Under the pieces are notes generated by a model. The model saw only the letters and a program-made list of their open reading frames with translations. It was not told the origin of the DNA and ran no database searches. Below, one piece after another: positions 57,108 through 64,000 of a DNA stretch of 64,000 bases (position 1 is the stretch's first letter; each line of letters starts with the position of its first letter). Source of the DNA: Epibacterium sp. Ofav1-8 (GTDB lineage: Bacteria > Pseudomonadota > Alphaproteobacteria > Rhodobacterales > Rhodobacteraceae); NCBI RefSeq assembly GCF_022348185.1, contig NZ_JAKRFD010000003.1, forward strand, positions 62,001 to 126,000, given 5' to 3'. The translations under genes and the position numbers were made by a program.

Positions 57108-57548
57108 CAGTTTGAGCCCGGGTCGGAGCGGATGCTCCGCCCCGGGCCGTGGCGCGTGCCGGGAGCGCCGCGCGGATCTTCTGACCGGGTGGCAGGTCGG
57201 GCGCGGCTGGGAATCAGCGCGGTTTCATGGCTGTCGCGGGGGGAATATGGCAGCGCCTCCGGGCCGTGATCCGCAGCGCGGGCGCGGCTTCTCCGGTTCC
57301 GGACCACCAGTCTAGGCAGCTCGGGTAACGCTCCTGTGTCAGCCTAGCACAACATCGATATTTTGCACGTTTTTTCCAGTCATCCACAACTTATTGCAGT
57401 TGTCCCCAAATAAAGGGTTGCCAGACGCTGGCCGCAGGATCACCATATTTAGTAGGGAGCGGGGAGATCCTCCCCGGTCCTTAGATCAGACAGCTAGCAA
57501 TAGGGGCACATCGGGTTCCCATAAGCTAGAGACCAGAGAGGTGGCATC
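57108..57548 (+). other. Intergenic region upstream of ybjN
   Basis: About 440 bases. The right half (57340-57460) is notably A+T-rich and probably holds the promoter of the ybjN-like gene. A single DnaA-box-like TCATCCACA occurs, but alone it means little. No gene is seen. Confidence 0.45.
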
Positions 57549-58049
57549 ATGGCACTTTCCGAGCACGAGTTGCAGGACGACCTTCACCCCATCGACATCG
57601 TTGAGAACCTGGCCTCCCATCACGACTGGGATTTCGACCGGATTGCCGACGATCAGATCGCCATGGCGGTCGAGGGACAGTGGCGCACCTATTCCCTGAC
57701 GCTGGCCTGGTCCGATTATGACGAGACATTGCGGCTGGTGTGCAGCTTCGAGATGGAGCCGCCGGCGGCCAAGGTGCCGCAGCTCTATGAGCTGATCAAC
57801 CACATGAATGACCAGTGCTGGGCCGGGGCGTTTAGCTACTGGCCGGAGCACAAGCTGATGCTGTATCGCTATGGCCTGGTGCTGTCGGGCGGGCAGATGG
57901 CCACGCCTGAGCAGGTTGATGCGATCGTGCAGGCGGCGGTGGGCAACTGCGAACGCTATTACCCGGCGATCCAGCTGATGGTCTGGGGCGAGCGCCCGGC
58001 CAAGGAGGCGATGCAGGTCGCCATTGCAGAGGCCTACGGGCGCGCGTAA
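57549..58049 (+). CDS. YbjN-domain protein
   Basis: The 166-residue protein has VEGQWRTYSLTLAWSDYDE, LRLVCSFEMEPP, and ELINHMNDQCWAGAFSYW, the YbjN (type III secretion chaperone-like fold) pattern. E. coli YbjN affects stress and motility; the mechanism is unknown. It lies 62 bases upstream of proC on the same strand. Confidence 0.85.
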   Translation: MALSEHELQDDLHPIDIVENLASHHDWDFDRIADDQIAMAVEGQWRTYSLTLAWSDYDETLRLVCSFEMEPPAAKVPQLYELINHMNDQCWAGAFSYWPEHKLMLYRYGLVLSGGQMATPEQVDAIVQAAVGNCERYYPAIQLMVWGERPAKEAMQVAIAEAYGRA

Positions 58050-58110
58050 GTCTTGCCCCCATCAACCGGTTTTGGATCGGTGACGAGCTGAACGACAGAT
58101 GGGGGTTATC

Positions 58111-58926
58111 ATGGATATGGAACAGATCGCGGCGCGGGGGCTGGTGCTTTTGGGCTGCGGCAAGATGGGATCGGCCATGCTGGCAGGCTGGCTGGAGCGC
58201 GGGTTGCCGCGTGAGGCCGTCTATGTGATGGACCCGAAACCTTCGGACTGGCTGAAGGGCACCGGGGTGCATATCAATGCCGCCGCACCGGAGGCGCCTG
58301 CCATCGTGCTGGTGGCGGTGAAACCCCAGATGATGGGCGCGGCGCTGCCCTCGGCGAAATCCTACGGCGGCGGTGGGACGCTGTTCATTTCGGTGGCCGC
58401 CGGCACGTCGATCCAGACCTTCGAGGACATGCTGGGCGCCGGCACGCCGATCGTGCGGGCCATGCCCAACACGCCGGCTGCGGTCGGGCGCGGCATCACC
58501 GCGATCATTGGCAATGCCCATGCGGGCGAGGCGCAGCTGGCGCAGGCCGAGGCGCTGTTGCAGGCGGTGGGTCAGACCGTGCGGCTGGAGAGCGAAGGCC
58601 AGATGGATGCGGTCACCGGCGTCAGCGGCTCTGGTCCGGCCTATGTGTTCCACCTGATCGAGACATTGGCGGCGGCAGGCGTGGCGCAGGGCCTGTCGGA
58701 GGATCTGGCGATGCAGCTGGCCAAGGCGACCGTGGCAGGGGCCGGGGCGCTGGCGGAGGCGGCCGAGGAAGATCCCGCCCAGTTGCGGGTCAATGTAACC
58801 AGCCCCAATGGCACCACCCAGGCGGCGCTTGAGGTGCTGATGGATGCGCAGGCGGGCTTCCCGCCGCTGTTGCAGCGCGCGGTGGCGGCGGCGGCCAGGC
58901 GGTCCGAGGAGCTGTCCCGTGGCTGA
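58111..58926 (+). CDS. proC: Pyrroline-5-carboxylate reductase
   Basis: The 271-residue protein has the NADPH loop LLGCGKMGSAML, IRAMPNTPAAVGRG-type segment (VRAMPNTPAAVGRGIT), and the ProC signature VTGVSGSGPAYVFHLIE. It makes proline from pyrroline-5-carboxylate. ATG 58111 is chosen because GGGGG lies five bases before; an ATG four codons upstream is possible. Its end overlaps csaA by eight bases. Confidence 0.96.
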   Translation: MDMEQIAARGLVLLGCGKMGSAMLAGWLERGLPREAVYVMDPKPSDWLKGTGVHINAAAPEAPAIVLVAVKPQMMGAALPSAKSYGGGGTLFISVAAGTSIQTFEDMLGAGTPIVRAMPNTPAAVGRGITAIIGNAHAGEAQLAQAEALLQAVGQTVRLESEGQMDAVTGVSGSGPAYVFHLIETLAAAGVAQGLSEDLAMQLAKATVAGAGALAEAAEEDPAQLRVNVTSPNGTTQAALEVLMDAQAGFPPLLQRAVAAAARRSEELSRG

Positions 58927-59269
58927 GATTTCCTTTGACGATTTTCTGAAGGTGGATGTGCGCGTGGGCACGGTGGTCCGGGCGGAAGCCTTTCCGGAGG
59001 CGCGCAAGCCGGCGATCAAGATGTGGATCGACTTTGGCGACGAGATCGGCGAGCGCAAGACCTCGGCCCAGGTGACGGCGCATTACGCGCCCGAGGCGCT
59101 GATTGGCAAGCAGGTGATGGCGGTGGTGAATTTCCCGCCGCGCCAGATCGGCACATTCATGTCCGAGGTGCTGGTGCTGGGGCTGCCGGACGCAAAGGGC
59201 GAGATCGTGTTGATCGGCCCCGATGGCGACGTGTCCGCCGAGGTGCCGACCGGTGGGCGGATGCACTGA
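58919..59269 (+). CDS. csaA: tRNA-binding domain protein, CsaA type
   Basis: The 116-residue protein starts with GTG inside proC after GAGGAG and has FLKVDVRVGTVVRAEAFPEARKP in its first third, then NFPPRQIGTFMSEVLVLG and a closing segment VPTGGRMH. This is the OB-fold of CsaA and the Trbp111 domain, which binds tRNA. B. subtilis CsaA acts as an export-linked chaperone. Coupling to proC is a fixed arrangement in this strand's operon. Confidence 0.9.
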   Translation: MAEISFDDFLKVDVRVGTVVRAEAFPEARKPAIKMWIDFGDEIGERKTSAQVTAHYAPEALIGKQVMAVVNFPPRQIGTFMSEVLVLGLPDAKGEIVLIGPDGDVSAEVPTGGRMH

Positions 59270-60237
59270 TGGCGGGCAGGGATGCGATGCGGGTGCTGGT
59301 GACGCGTCCGATGACGGCGGAGGTCACGGCGCGGGCGCAGGCGGAGTTCGACGTGGAGATCCGGGCGCAGACCACGCCGATGGGGCGCGACGAGATGATC
59401 GCCAGCCTGCGCGATTTCGACGTGGTGGTGCCGACCCTGGGGGATGCCTATGGGGCGGAGATCTTTGCCGCCGCAGCGGCACCGCGCTGCCGGTTGCTGG
59501 CGAATTTCGGCGTTGGGTTCAATCACATCGATGTGGTGGCGGCCCGGTCTGCGGGGGTGGCGGTGACCAATACGCCCGGGGCGGTGACCGATGCCACGGC
59601 GGATATTGCGCTGACGCTTATGCTGATGAGTGCGCGGCGCGCGGCGGAGGGCGAGCGGCTGGTGCGCTCCGGCCAATGGGCGGGCTGGCACCCGACTCAG
59701 ATGCTGGGGCTGCATCTGACCGGCAAGCGACTGGGGGTGGTCGGGCTCGGGCGGATCGGGGATGCGATCGCGCGGCGGGCGCATTTTGGCTTTGGCATGG
59801 AGATTTCCTATGTGGCGCGCAGCGACAAGGCGACGGACTACCCGGCCCGGCGTGCCGCGTCCCTGCCGGAGTTGGCAGCCGCCGTTGACATGCTGGTGGT
59901 TGCGGTGCCGGGCGGCGCGGAGACCCGTCACCTGATTGATGCGGAGGTGCTGGCGGCGATGCCGCGCCATGGGCATCTGATCAATATCGCCCGCGGCGAG
60001 GTCGTCGACGAGGCGGCGCTGATCGCGGCCTTGCAGGCGGGGCAGATCGCCGGTGCGGGGCTGGATGTCTACGAGTTCGAGCCCGAGGTGCCGCAGGCGT
60101 TGCGCGCGCTGGACACTGTGACCTTGCTGCCGCATCTGGGCACCGCCACCGAGGAGGTGCGCAGTGACATGGGCCATATGGCACTGGACAATGTGACGGC
60201 GCATCTGGCCGGGCTGGCACTGCCCAACCCAGTCTAG
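59269..60237 (+). CDS. D-isomer-specific 2-hydroxyacid dehydrogenase
   Basis: The 322-residue protein has GVVGLGRIGDAIARRA (NAD loop), NIARGEVVDEAALIAAL with catalytic Arg, and VTLLPHLGTATEEV with catalytic His; the Glu lies in GAGLDVYEFEPEV. It resembles glyoxylate/hydroxypyruvate reductases. TGATG joins it to csaA by one base. A second ATG (MRVLVTRP) six codons on is possible. Substrate is not certain. Confidence 0.93.
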   Translation: MAGRDAMRVLVTRPMTAEVTARAQAEFDVEIRAQTTPMGRDEMIASLRDFDVVVPTLGDAYGAEIFAAAAAPRCRLLANFGVGFNHIDVVAARSAGVAVTNTPGAVTDATADIALTLMLMSARRAAEGERLVRSGQWAGWHPTQMLGLHLTGKRLGVVGLGRIGDAIARRAHFGFGMEISYVARSDKATDYPARRAASLPELAAAVDMLVVAVPGGAETRHLIDAEVLAAMPRHGHLINIARGEVVDEAALIAALQAGQIAGAGLDVYEFEPEVPQALRALDTVTLLPHLGTATEEVRSDMGHMALDNVTAHLAGLALPNPV

Positions 60238-60629
60238 GCGTTAGCTCCCCTCATCCAGCGCGGTGCGCTGCCCCCTGCGGCAAGGGGGACGTGGCTGCTG
60301 TGTCTGGGAAGACGGGGAGGCTCCCGCGCCCGCAGGTGGTTTGGCCCGTCGGGCCGCACCCCCTTGGCGGCCTTGGGCCGGGCAGCCAGCCCAACGGGCT
60401 GGCTGCGGCACGCAAGGTGCCCTTGGCACCTTGCGTGCCAGGCCCAACCGAACCGGGGGTGCCATCGGCACATCCCTGTTTGGGCGGGAGCGGCCCCTGT
60501 TTGGTCCTGACATCTCGTTTTGCCGGGGCACGGGGTGCAAAGAGCGGCGGCGGTGCGATCAGACTATGTGGAGTGCCGCGGGCTCACGCGATGTGTTTCG
60601 AGAGGGGTGCAGGGGCGGGGGGCGGGATG
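60238..60629 (+). other. Intergenic region with a three-way hairpin element
   Basis: About 390 bases between convergent genes. It holds the structure listed at 60373-60447 and no gene. No separate terminator for tdk or the dehydrogenase is evident, so the element may serve both. Confidence 0.5.
60373..60447 (+). repeat. Cloverleaf-like inverted repeats (two perfect hairpins inside an outer stem)
   Basis: An outer stem TTGGGCC (60373-60379) with GGCCCAA (60441-60447) encloses two adjacent perfect hairpins. These are CAGCCAGCCC/GGGCTGGCTG with loop AAC (60383-60405), and a 15-base arm at 60407-60421 matched to 60425-60439 with loop CTT. It would fold as a three-way junction in RNA or single-stranded DNA. 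Confidence 0.85.
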
Positions 60630-61220
60630 TCAGCGCTTCGGCGCATCTCCCATCGCCTCCCGCCAGTGGCGGCGGCAGAGCGATACATAGCTTTCATTGC
60701 CCCCGATCTGCACCTGATCGCCTTGGGTCAGGACATTGCCCTGATCGTCCTGGCGCACCACCATGGTCGCTTTTTTACCACAGTGGCAGATGGTGCGCAC
60801 CTCGCGCATCTCATCCGCAAGCGCCAGCAGCGTCGCCGAGCCGGGGAACAGCTTGCCCTGGAAATCCACTCGCAGGCCGTAGGCCAGCACCGGCACCCGC
60901 AGATCATCGACCACCCGGGCCAGCTGCCAGACCTGCTCGGGGGTGAGGAACTGCGCCTCATCCACAAAGATCGCGGCCACCGGTCCGTCCTCCAGCCGCC
61001 GGGAGACGCGGGCGAAGAGGTCGTCTTCGGGCAGGAAAACATCCGCCTCGGCACTGATGCCGATGCGCGAGGCAATGCGACCGGTGCCGGCGCGATCGTC
61101 GATGCGCGCGGTCAGCAGATAGGTCTGCATGTTGTTCTCGCGATAGTTGTAGGATGCCTGCAGCAGCACGGTCGATTTGCCGGCATTCATCGTGGAGTAA
61201 TTGAAGTAGAGCTTGGCCAT
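60630..61220 (-). CDS. tdk: Thymidine kinase
   Basis: The 196-residue protein has the P-loop NAGKSTVLL near residue 12, FVDEAQFL (catalytic Glu), and a zinc site ICHCGKKAT with SLCRRHW near the C-terminus. It phosphorylates thymidine in salvage. The type II fold and length are normal. A weak ribosome site precedes the ATG. Confidence 0.96.
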   Translation of the reverse strand: MAKLYFNYSTMNAGKSTVLLQASYNYRENNMQTYLLTARIDDRAGTGRIASRIGISAEADVFLPEDDLFARVSRRLEDGPVAAIFVDEAQFLTPEQVWQLARVVDDLRVPVLAYGLRVDFQGKLFPGSATLLALADEMREVRTICHCGKKATMVVRQDDQGNVLTQGDQVQIGGNESYVSLCRRHWREAMGDAPKR

Positions 61221-61788
61221 GGCGCGGGCTTACCCCGTCGCGCGGGTTCGGAAAAGCTGAAAATGCGCCGCCGATGCTCCCCGGCGCCGGCCGTGGCAAC
61301 AGCCCCCACCTTGTGCGGGGCGGGACCTCCTGGTCGCAGGTAACGGGTTGGTCGCAGGTTTGGCAGGTATCGGGCCAGAGGGGCGGAACCGGGACTTGCA
61401 CTGGCACCGGCGCGCCGCTTGACTTGCGGAGACTTGCGGGCAGGGTGGAGGCCTGTCGCGGTGGCCTGTCACGGCGGATGTGGCGATGCCCCCAGAGCAA
61501 GAGCGTGGGCTCAGGGCACCCAGTGCCTTATTCTGAACCGCACCCGGACCGAGGGGGCATCCAAACGGGCAGACCAATTACCGCAACAAGGATCGAAACC
61601 TCACTCACAAGCACGACCCTCTCACCTGCCGGGACACCAATGGTCACACACGCCACTCGTCACGTTGAGCTGTCACGGCAGGTATGGCAAAGGTATGCCA
61701 ATTCAGTTAAGCAAACTTAATGGGAAATTAATCTCGAGGTTCCCCCGCCAGAGTGAGGCGGGGACATCGATTTGGGTGAAAGAGCATT
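61221..61788 (+). other. Long intergenic region upstream of the DNA-binding-like gene
   Basis: About 570 bases without a convincing gene. TGGTCGCAGGT occurs twice (61331 and 61349). The last 110 bases turn A+T-rich and contain GGTATG repeats, the dyad TTAAG-CAAA-CTTAA, and a hairpin (CCCCGCC/GGCGGGG, 61743-61763) in the likely leader of the next gene. Confidence 0.5.
61707..61720 (+). promoter_or_regulatory. Candidate operator dyad TTAAG-N4-CTTAA
   Basis: A perfect 5-base inverted repeat with spacer CAAA lies in the A+T-rich stretch 69 bases before the next gene. It is a plausible autoregulatory site for the DNA-binding-like protein. Confidence 0.35.
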
Positions 61789-62247
61789 ATGGCGGATATC
61801 GGGACGTATCTGAAAAAACACACAGAAGCACTGGTGAAGGACGTGGGGATCGAAGCCGCCTGCCAGATCACCGGCAAGTCGAAGGCCACATTGGGACGCT
61901 ATTATTCCGACAATGTGGAACATGCGGATCGTTTCATTCCCGTGGATGCGGTTGCAAAGCTGGAAGGGGCGTCGTCCTTTCCGCATGTGACCTCGGCGCT
62001 GGCGGATCTGAAGAACATCACGCTGTCCTATTCCGGCGAGCCCGGTACCGTGTCGCGCCCGGGTGGGGTCAACACCGATGTGATCGCGTTAAGCCGGCGT
62101 TTTGCGCAGTTGATGAGCGAGTATCAGGACGCGATCGCCGATGGCATCATCACCGTGAACGAGGCCAAGCGCCTGCTGAAGGAAACGGTGCTGCTGCAAC
62201 AGGTGCTGCTGGATATGAAGCTGCATCTGGAAGAGGAAAGCACCTGA
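61789..62247 (+). CDS. Putative DNA-binding (CII/HTH-like) protein
   Basis: The 152-residue protein has an N-terminal helix-turn-helix-like segment (IEAACQITGKSKATLGRYYS) followed by RFIPVDAVAKLEG, resembling CII-type or phage-like regulators. The C-terminal half is helical (RFAQLMSEYQDAIADGIITV). I do not know the family's role. It has a G+C content near its neighbours. A strong terminator follows. Confidence 0.7.
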   Translation: MADIGTYLKKHTEALVKDVGIEAACQITGKSKATLGRYYSDNVEHADRFIPVDAVAKLEGASSFPHVTSALADLKNITLSYSGEPGTVSRPGGVNTDVIALSRRFAQLMSEYQDAIADGIITVNEAKRLLKETVLLQQVLLDMKLHLEEEST

Positions 62248-62390
62248 CGCGCCAGCCCCGCTGATCCATTGGTGGTTGTGCGCAAGGGGTTGGGCCCCGC
62301 GGGCGTGCCGGGAGGTGGGTTTTTCGGAAGCGATCCTGCGGACGTGGGCAGCGTTGGTTGGGGCCGGGATCGGTTGTTTTGACTGCAAAT

Positions 62391-62414
62391 TTCGGGTTTC
62401 AATTCGGGTTTCAA
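62391..62414 (+). repeat. 12-bp direct repeat, two copies
   Basis: TTCGGGTTTCAA occurs twice in tandem at 62391 and 62403, directly upstream of the terminator hairpin. Confidence 0.8.
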
Positions 62415-62417
62415 ACG

Positions 62418-62448
62418 GTGCGCGCCCTGACCGGGCGCGCGCTTTTTT
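62418..62448 (+). terminator. Rho-independent terminator of the DNA-binding-like gene
   Basis: An eight-pair stem GCGCGCCC with GGGCGCGC, loop TGACC, followed by GCTTTTTT. It lies about 170 bases after the stop codon. Confidence 0.88.
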
Positions 62449-62690
62449 GTGTGTGAAGAGGGGGCGATGGGCAGGCAAGGATCCACCAAAGCAGCAGCTT
62501 CAGATCCATCCCGGCCATGCCCCCGGTCTGCCGGACGCCGCTTGGGCGCAAGGAAAATAGCCGTATCCACGCCCGTCGCCCGCAGGCGGGGCCGGGCGCG
62601 GAGCCTCGGCGATTTGCCGTGCCCCCGGCGCTGATACGTCCGGCTGTCGGGGTGCAGGGCGGGGATGGCTCCGAAGCAGCAGCGTCGGCG
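62449..62690 (+). other. Intergenic region, no gene seen
   Basis: About 240 bases between convergent genes; G+C-rich. No clear terminator of the FabH-like gene on the minus strand is visible. Confidence 0.35.
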
Positions 62691-63830
62691 TCAGGCGGAG
62701 ACAGGGGCCGCGTGGCGGCGCAGGATCACCGAGCCGACGGAATAGCCCGCCCCGAAGGAGCAGATCAGGCCGGTGTCGCCGGGGGCGAGATCGTCGGAAT
62801 ATTTGGAAAAGGCGATGATCGAACCGGCGGAGGAGGTATTGGCGTAGTCCTGCAGAATATTGGGCTGTTCGCCCGGCTCGGGGGTGCGACCGAGGACTTT
62901 CTTGCCGATGAAATCATTCATCGTCTTGTTGGCCTGATGCAGCCAGAGGCGCTTGAGCGCGGTGGCCTCCACCCCTTCGGCGGCCATATGGTCGGCGATG
63001 TGCTGGCTGACCATCGGCAGCACCTCCTTGAACACCTTGCGGCCGTTCTGCATGAACTGCATGTCGCGGCGGTCGGTGACCCCGTCGGGGCGGGAGCGGC
63101 GCAGGAAACCGTTGTTGTTGCGGATATTGTTGGAAAACTCCGTGGCGCAGCGGGTCGAGAGGATCTCGAAATGGGCGCCGGTGGCATCGGACTGCCGCTC
63201 GATCAGGGTGGCGGTGGCCACATCGCCAAAGATGAAGTGGCAATCGCGGTCGCGCCATTCCAGATGGCCGGAGCAGATCTCCGGGTTGACCACCAGCGCG
63301 GTGCGGATCGAGCCTGCGCGCACCATGTCGGCGGCGGCCTGGATGGCGAAGGTGGCCGAGGAGCAGGCGACATTCATGTCAAAGGCAAAGCCGCCGCAGC
63401 CCAGTAGCTGTTGCACTTCGATGGCGACAGCGGGGTAGGCGCGTTCCAGGTTGGAGGCGGCGCAGATCACCAGGTCCACATCCGCGGCGGTGCGCCCGGC
63501 CTGGGCAAGCGCCTGTCTGGCCGCGTCCAGCGCCATTTCCGCCATGATGCCCGGTTCATCATCGCTGCGCTGGCGCAGCCGCGGATGCATCACCTCCGGG
63601 TCGAGCACGCCGGTCTTGTCCATCACGTAGCGACTCTGGATGCCGGAGGCCTTCTCGATGAACTCCTCCGAGGAATACTGCAACGGGGCGCGATCCCCGG
63701 CGGCGATCTCTGCGGCGTGTTCGGCGTTGTAGAGGTCCACATAGGCGTTGAAGGCGGTGACCAGTTCCGCATTGGTGATGCGCTCGGAGGGGGTGAAGAC
63801 CCCGGTGCCGGTGATGGCGGGTGTATGCAT
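62691..63830 (-). CDS. Beta-ketoacyl-ACP synthase III-like protein
   Basis: The 379-residue protein has the thiolase-fold triad: Cys in MNVACSSATFAI near residue 165, His in LWLHQANKTM, and Asn in DYANTSSAGSII. The start AITGTGVFTPSERITNAEL and closing SFGAGYSVGSVIL fit FabH relatives, but it is about 50 residues longer than typical FabH and differs in the N-terminal half. It may condense acyl-CoA and malonyl-ACP for a special fatty acid. The ATG at 63830 (MHTPAITGTGVFTPS) fits; upstream in-frame codons have no support. Confidence 0.88.
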   Translation of the reverse strand: MHTPAITGTGVFTPSERITNAELVTAFNAYVDLYNAEHAAEIAAGDRAPLQYSSEEFIEKASGIQSRYVMDKTGVLDPEVMHPRLRQRSDDEPGIMAEMALDAARQALAQAGRTAADVDLVICAASNLERAYPAVAIEVQQLLGCGGFAFDMNVACSSATFAIQAAADMVRAGSIRTALVVNPEICSGHLEWRDRDCHFIFGDVATATLIERQSDATGAHFEILSTRCATEFSNNIRNNNGFLRRSRPDGVTDRRDMQFMQNGRKVFKEVLPMVSQHIADHMAAEGVEATALKRLWLHQANKTMNDFIGKKVLGRTPEPGEQPNILQDYANTSSAGSIIAFSKYSDDLAPGDTGLICSFGAGYSVGSVILRRHAAPVSA

Positions 63831-64000
63831 GTCTGTGTCCCAGGTGGCGGATCCGTGACGGCTCCTGTCTCGAGGTGGCGCATATAGGGACCGTTTCAAG
63901 GTGCAAGGTCAAGGGTGGCAGCGGGCGCGGGGGCGCATGCCCTTGGGTCAGGTTGCGGCAAAAAGCGGGAAAGCTCCCCTTTAAATACTTCATGGTCTGA

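Noticed and set aside
57379..57389. DnaA box and possible origin near 57.38 kb
   Set aside because: Only one imperfect box, no cluster and no dnaA/dnaN or parAB nearby.

Overview
This is a G+C-rich stretch of an alphaproteobacterial chromosome, most likely from the Roseobacter group of Rhodobacteraceae. The evidence is an F1-only atpHAGDC operon without F0 genes, a CIRCE-controlled groES-groEL pair, a fused sulfate adenylyltransferase/APS kinase, an Hsp20-DUF1150 pair, a DUF465 protein, a Hint-domain protein, a Lrp gene divergent from trxB, and the recurring intergenic ATAAATATC element. I see no rRNA, tRNA, insertion sequence, prophage or CRISPR array. Assignments rest on reading motifs and gene order by eye, without any database search.

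Layout. 0-2.3 kb: start of clpA (cut by the window edge), gloB and a divergent methyltransferase. 2.6-7.6 kb: F1-ATPase operon ending in a clear terminator. 7.6-11.1 kb: an H-type lectin protein, a small membrane protein and copA behind a CueR-type promoter. 11.1-12.9 kb: a small accessory patch with an exported 3D/DPBB-like protein, a frameshifted and truncated transporter relic, and a low-G+C secreted orphan. 13-21.3 kb: prs, an HCCA-isomerase-like protein and a hydrolase, a YcgN protein and ribF, a MaoC dehydratase, a HAD phosphatase and a DEAD-box helicase. 21.5-28.2 kb: small unknowns, an M48 lipoprotein protease, ppaC, tandem TraB/GumN proteins and a DUF2161 protein. 28.3-30.5 kb: groES-groEL. 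30.6-41.9 kb: mostly metabolic and unknown genes, including a lone phnM, purEK, hsp20-DUF1150, a PhzF-like protein and a GFA protein. 42-44.7 kb: a phosphate transporter with a putative Pho box, then a cobalamin riboswitch in front of a tiny leader ORF and an unrecognised 103-residue protein. 44.7-49.2 kb: sat-cysC fusion, a redox-domain adenylate cyclase and an SDR. 49.4-64 kb: an EEP-family protein, trxB/lrp, Hint protein, the lgt-midA-pgeF operon, ubiK, ybjN, proC-csaA-dehydrogenase, tdk, a DNA-binding-like protein and a FabH-like synthase.

Themes. Several stress and nutrient circuits can be read from cis-elements: HrcA/CIRCE on groESL, a sigma-32-like promoter on hsp20, a CueR dyad on copA, a Pho box on the phosphate transporter, and a B12 riboswitch on an unknown protein. 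The B12-controlled leader plus 103-residue ORF is the best candidate for something undescribed. The membrane/2Fe-2S/cyclase fusion, a Hint protein lacking its catalytic cysteine, and two clusters of perfect G+C-rich hairpins come next.
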